Source: Herbiconiux sp.
GTDB lineage: Bacteria; Actinomycetota; Actinomycetes; Actinomycetales; Microbacteriaceae
Length of the DNA: 32,273 bases
Direction: 5' to 3'
Assembly (NCBI RefSeq): GCF_023264895.1
Contig: NZ_JAHFUY010000047.1
Coordinates: 1 to 32,273 of the forward strand
Part shown: in pieces, positions 29,757 through 32,273 of the stretch
Layout of the letters: each line of letters starts with the position of its first letter
How positions within the stretch are numbered: the first letter of the stretch is position 1
The notes under the pieces: model-generated
What the model saw: only the letters and a program-made list of their open reading frames with translations
The model's database searches: none
Told to the model about the DNA's origin: nothing
Position numbers and translations under genes: made by a program

Positions 29757-31907
29757 ATGATGAACACGCGCAGCTTGACCACACGGATGACGGCGGGCGT
29801 CGCGGGCGCCGCCCTGGTGTTCGCGGGAGCGGGGCTCGCGGCTCCGGCCTCGGCCTCGGCCGAACAGCAGGCCGCGCTGACCAACACGGCGCACCTCGAT
29901 TTCCTGCTCGACGAGGTGTCGCCGCCCGAGCTGCCGGGCCACACCACCTACCGCCTCGCGGAGGAGCCCGAGCTGCAGCTGCCGTGGACCTACGCGGATG
30001 CGCGCGACGGCGGCACGTTCGAGCGCGTCGGCGGCGGCCCCCTCGACGAGGCCACCGGCGACTGGGCCCAGGGCGCCTTCAACAGCGACGACGTGTCGCG
30101 CGCGGCGGTCGTCTACCTCCGGCACTGGCAGCAGACGGGCGACGACGCGAGCCGGCAGAAGGCCTACGACGTGCTGCGGGCGCTCGCCTACTTCCAGACG
30201 ACCGAGGGAGAGGACGCCGGCAACGTCGTGCTCTGGATGCAGACCGACGGCGAGCTCAACCCGAGCGCCGAGCCCGTGGAGCTGCCCGACCCGAGCGACT
30301 CCGAGGAGAGCTACTGGCTGGCCCGCACCATCTGGGCGCTCGGCGAGGGCTACGCGGCGTTCCGCGACGCCGATCCGGAGTTCGCCGCCTTCCTCCAGGA
30401 ACGGCTGCAGCTCTCCGTCGCGGCCGTCGATCGCGAGGTGCTCGTGCGCTACGGCGAGTACGCGGCGGCCGACGGTGCGTCGGTGCCCGCCTGGCTGATC
30501 GTCGACGGGGCGGATGCGACGGCCGAGGCCCTGCTCGGCCTCTCGGCCTACGTGCAGGCGGCGCCCGACGACGCGGGCGTCCGCTCCTCCACCGAGAAGC
30601 TCGCCGAGGGGGTCGCGGCCTACGCCGGGCTCACGACCGGCGGCGCGTCCGAGGCCAAGGGGGGCAAGCACTCCTGGAACGTGCCCGGGGCGGATGCGGC
30701 GGCGTCGTGGCCGTACGGCGCGATCCTGCCGTGGGCCGAGTCGCGCTCGATGTGGCACGCGTGGTCGTCGCAGATGGGCGGAGCGCTCGCACGGGCATCC
30801 GTCGCACTCGGCGACGAGGGGCTGCGTCAGCCCGCCGTGACCGAGGCCGTGCGGTTCGCACCGACGCTGCTCGCGGCGGGAGGGCCGGAGAACGCCTGGT
30901 ACCCGTCGCCGACCGAGCGCGTGCAGATCGCCTACGGCGCCGACTCCCGCATCCAGAACCTGCTGGCGACGGCGGATGCGGCTGGCCTGCCCGGTCTCGT
31001 CGACCTCGCGGGCGTGCAGGCGGCCTGGTTCTTCGGGCTCAACCCGGCGGCCGAGCCGATGTACGACCCGGCGACGGGCGTGACGTTCGACGGCATCCAG
31101 GCCGACGGCTCGATCAACCGCAACTCGGGGGCCGAGTCGGCCATCCACGGGCTGCTCACGATGCTCGCGCTCGACGCGCACCCCCAGGCCGCGGCGCTCG
31201 CGCAGTCGCTCACGGTGCTCGAGGGGCGCGACGGCCTCCGCGTGGTGGAGGCCGAGGACGCGGTGACGACGGATGGCACCGTGGTGACCCCGGAGTCGAG
31301 CTGGACCGAGGAGTCGTCGTGGAGCGGCGACTACCTCGAGCTCGCACCCGGGCAGACGGCCTCGTTCGACCTGGCGGCGGGGGCGGATGCCTCGGCGTCG
31401 ACTGCCTCGGATCGCCTGGGCGCGGGCCATCGGCTCGGCGGCCTGATCGTGGAGCCCGTGCTGTGGCAGGTGGAGAAGGGCACCGCCGAGACGCCGAAGA
31501 GCGTGTGGCGGAGCGGCAGGCTGCCGCTCGGAACGCTCAGCTCGAGCGTGGGCGAGCAGGGGCTCACCGCGGCCTCGGGTGCGCTGCTGCCGCAACGGCT
31601 GCCGGTGCCCGTGGTGGGATCGCGCACGACCGCCGAGGTCGAGGTGCGCGCCGGCACCGTGCAGCTCGACGCGCTGCTGGTGCGGCCCGCGATCTCGACG
31701 CTCGAGGCCTCGGGCGAGGCGGGCGGATCGGCGGAGCTCGCGCAGAACGCGCTCCCGCTGCCGCTTCCGGTCACGATGGGCGCGGAGGGGGCGACGCAGA
31801 CCCTCCGCTCCTACGACGCCACGGGAGCCCTCGTCGACGAGCGCACCCTCGACGGCCCCACCACCGTCTGGCTCCGGCCCGGCGGCTACGCCCTCGCACT
31901 CGGCTGA
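29757..31907 (+). CDS. Secreted protein resembling an all-helical glycoside hydrolase, with C-terminal CBM-like domain
   Basis: A 716-residue protein with a signal peptide (~1-36, GAALVFAGAGLAAPASASA). Residues ~40-490 are Trp/Tyr/Ala-rich helices spaced like an alpha/alpha-barrel glycosidase or lyase: LPWTYADARDGGTFERVGG, YWLARTIWALGEGYAAF, SRMW-like SRSMWHAWSSQMGGAL, NAWYPSPTERVQIAYG and AWFFGLNPAAEPMYDP. From ~496 (VVEAEDAV) the sequence looks like a beta-sandwich carbohydrate-binding module, since such modules often begin EAE. I do not recognise a characterised family, and no catalytic pair is proven. AAAGG (29744-29748) supports ATG 29757; ATG 29760 is next to it. Its position after the mannoside operon suggests extracellular action on the same polymer (inference). 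Confidence 0.8.
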   Translation: MMNTRSLTTRMTAGVAGAALVFAGAGLAAPASASAEQQAALTNTAHLDFLLDEVSPPELPGHTTYRLAEEPELQLPWTYADARDGGTFERVGGGPLDEATGDWAQGAFNSDDVSRAAVVYLRHWQQTGDDASRQKAYDVLRALAYFQTTEGEDAGNVVLWMQTDGELNPSAEPVELPDPSDSEESYWLARTIWALGEGYAAFRDADPEFAAFLQERLQLSVAAVDREVLVRYGEYAAADGASVPAWLIVDGADATAEALLGLSAYVQAAPDDAGVRSSTEKLAEGVAAYAGLTTGGASEAKGGKHSWNVPGADAAASWPYGAILPWAESRSMWHAWSSQMGGALARASVALGDEGLRQPAVTEAVRFAPTLLAAGGPENAWYPSPTERVQIAYGADSRIQNLLATADAAGLPGLVDLAGVQAAWFFGLNPAAEPMYDPATGVTFDGIQADGSINRNSGAESAIHGLLTMLALDAHPQAAALAQSLTVLEGRDGLRVVEAEDAVTTDGTVVTPESSWTEESSWSGDYLELAPGQTASFDLAAGADASASTASDRLGAGHRLGGLIVEPVLWQVEKGTAETPKSVWRSGRLPLGTLSSSVGEQGLTAASGALLPQRLPVPVVGSRTTAEVEVRAGTVQLDALLVRPAISTLEASGEAGGSAELAQNALPLPLPVTMGAEGATQTLRSYDATGALVDERTLDGPTTVWLRPGGYALALG

Positions 31908-31932
31908 ACCAGGCCCCTACCCGCCCGCGCCA

Positions 31933-31982
31933 GGTAGCGCCAATCGACCCAAAACGCACAGTTTGCGTCGGTTAGCGCTACC
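31933..31982. repeat. Inverted repeat after the secreted protein (IR2)
   Basis: Arms 31933-31948 and 31967-31982 are 16 bp with 14 normal pairs, one wobble and one mismatch, around an 18-nt spacer. The outer eight bases (GGTAGCGC/GCGCTACC) are perfect. The spacer region holds AAAC/GTTT (31952-31955/31961-31964), and an alternative stem ACGCA/TGCGT (31954-31958/31964-31968). It starts 26 bp past the stop codon and could terminate that gene. Confidence 0.85.
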
Positions 31983-32031
31983 CGGGCAGACCCGGGGGTG
32001 GGTGGGCGAGCGCATTGCAGCTGGGCGCGCA

Positions 32032-32080
32032 CCACGAGTGGCAGGAAATGTGCGAAGTGCGGCTCTCCTGCCACTCGTGG
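32032..32080. repeat. Perfect 15-bp inverted repeat before the last gene (IR3)
   Basis: CCACGAGTGGCAGGA (32032-32046) and TCCTGCCACTCGTGG (32066-32080) are exact reverse complements with a 19-nt spacer. It lies 30 bp upstream of the ATG at 32111 and immediately before that gene's -10. Confidence 0.92.
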
Positions 32081-32097
32081 CGGTTCGGTCTGGTGCG

Positions 32098-32103
32098 TAG
32101 CGT
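32098..32103 (+). promoter_or_regulatory. -10 box for the gene at 32111
   Basis: TAGCGT ends 7 bp before ATG 32111, indicating a leaderless transcript. IR3 ends 17 bp upstream, where a -35 or regulator contact would be. Confidence 0.5.
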
Positions 32104-32110
32104 TACTGCC

Positions 32111-32273
32111 ATGACAACCGCACTCGTGATCCTCGCCCTTCTCGCCGTCGCGGCCGTGGTCGCGACCATCGTGCAGATGGCCCGCGACCGCTACGGCCGC
32201 GTGCCCAACCGCGCCGACGCACCCCGCGCCGTGCGTGCTTCCGGCCCGCGCGCATCCGCCGCCCCCGCCGCCA
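32111..32273 (+). CDS. Small single-helix membrane protein (C-terminus off the window edge)
   Basis: 54 codons are visible. ALVILALLAVAAVVATIVQMA is one N-terminal membrane helix, followed by a basic, Ala/Pro/Arg-rich cytoplasmic segment (RDRYGRVPNRADAPRAVRAS). There is no Shine-Dalgarno; a TAGCGT box supports a leaderless start. I do not recognise the family, and the visible part is too short to assign a role. Confidence 0.65.
   Translation, partial: MTTALVILALLAVAAVVATIVQMARDRYGRVPNRADAPRAVRASGPRASAAPAA

Noticed and set aside
29642-32080. Inverted repeats as ends of an insertion sequence
   Set aside because: The repeats are internally palindromic and differ from each other. There is no transposase and no target duplication, so they do not form a matching pair of element ends.

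Overview
The window is very GC-rich with strong G/C preference at third codon positions. Recurrent GGATGC/GCATCC words, leaderless starts and the protein families present (DUF2207, DUF6328, septum-formation domain, CWB2 wall-binding repeats, an LAxTG sortase signal) point to a high-GC Gram-positive actinobacterium, most likely Microbacteriaceae. That placement is inference from composition and gene content; there is no rRNA in the window. I see no tRNA, rRNA, CRISPR array, insertion sequence or phage gene. It reads as ordinary chromosome with a strong cell-surface and secretion theme.

Layout. 1-4095: a coiled-coil hypothetical protein (partial, minus) diverges from a small metallophosphatase, followed by a large secreted phosphoesterase with a sortase-E-type LASTG anchor and a possible PhoP box upstream. 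4156-6447: a DUF6328 membrane protein, a TetR regulator divergent from an FMN-dependent NAD(P)H reductase across a perfect palindrome, and a thioredoxin whose stop overlaps the reductase stop. 6488-8479: a 12-TM APC-type permease. 8593-13331: two tandem paralogues, each a signal peptide, a predicted seven-bladed PD40 propeller and three CWB2 domains. 13376-17640: exonuclease III, a BrkB/YihY membrane protein coupled to an NmrA-like oxidoreductase, and a lipoprotein with two META-like modules. 17747-21132: pyrE, a septum-formation-domain membrane protein and a DUF2207 protein. 21456-23836 (minus): a DUF4190 protein and an LCP-family cell-wall ligase. 24115-29504: an operon of lacI regulator, solute-binding lipoprotein, two permeases and a GH130 mannoside phosphorylase/hydrolase. 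29757-31907: a large secreted protein of unknown function that resembles an all-helical glycoside hydrolase with a C-terminal carbohydrate-binding-like domain. 32111-end: the start of a small membrane protein.

How the genes work together. The 24115-29504 genes form the clearest pathway. A LacI repressor with two operator copies over its own promoter controls uptake of an oligosaccharide, probably a beta-mannoside, and its intracellular breakdown by GH130. No transporter ATPase is encoded here, so a shared MsiK/MsmK-type ATPase elsewhere is expected. The adjacent secreted protein may act outside the cell on the same polymer. Between and after these genes lie three long inverted repeats with 18-19 nt spacers, the least explained structure in the window. 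A second theme is short in-frame tandem repeats (Gly-Ser, Pro-Thr, Thr-Thr-Arg, Gly-Pro-Thr) inside otherwise conserved genes.
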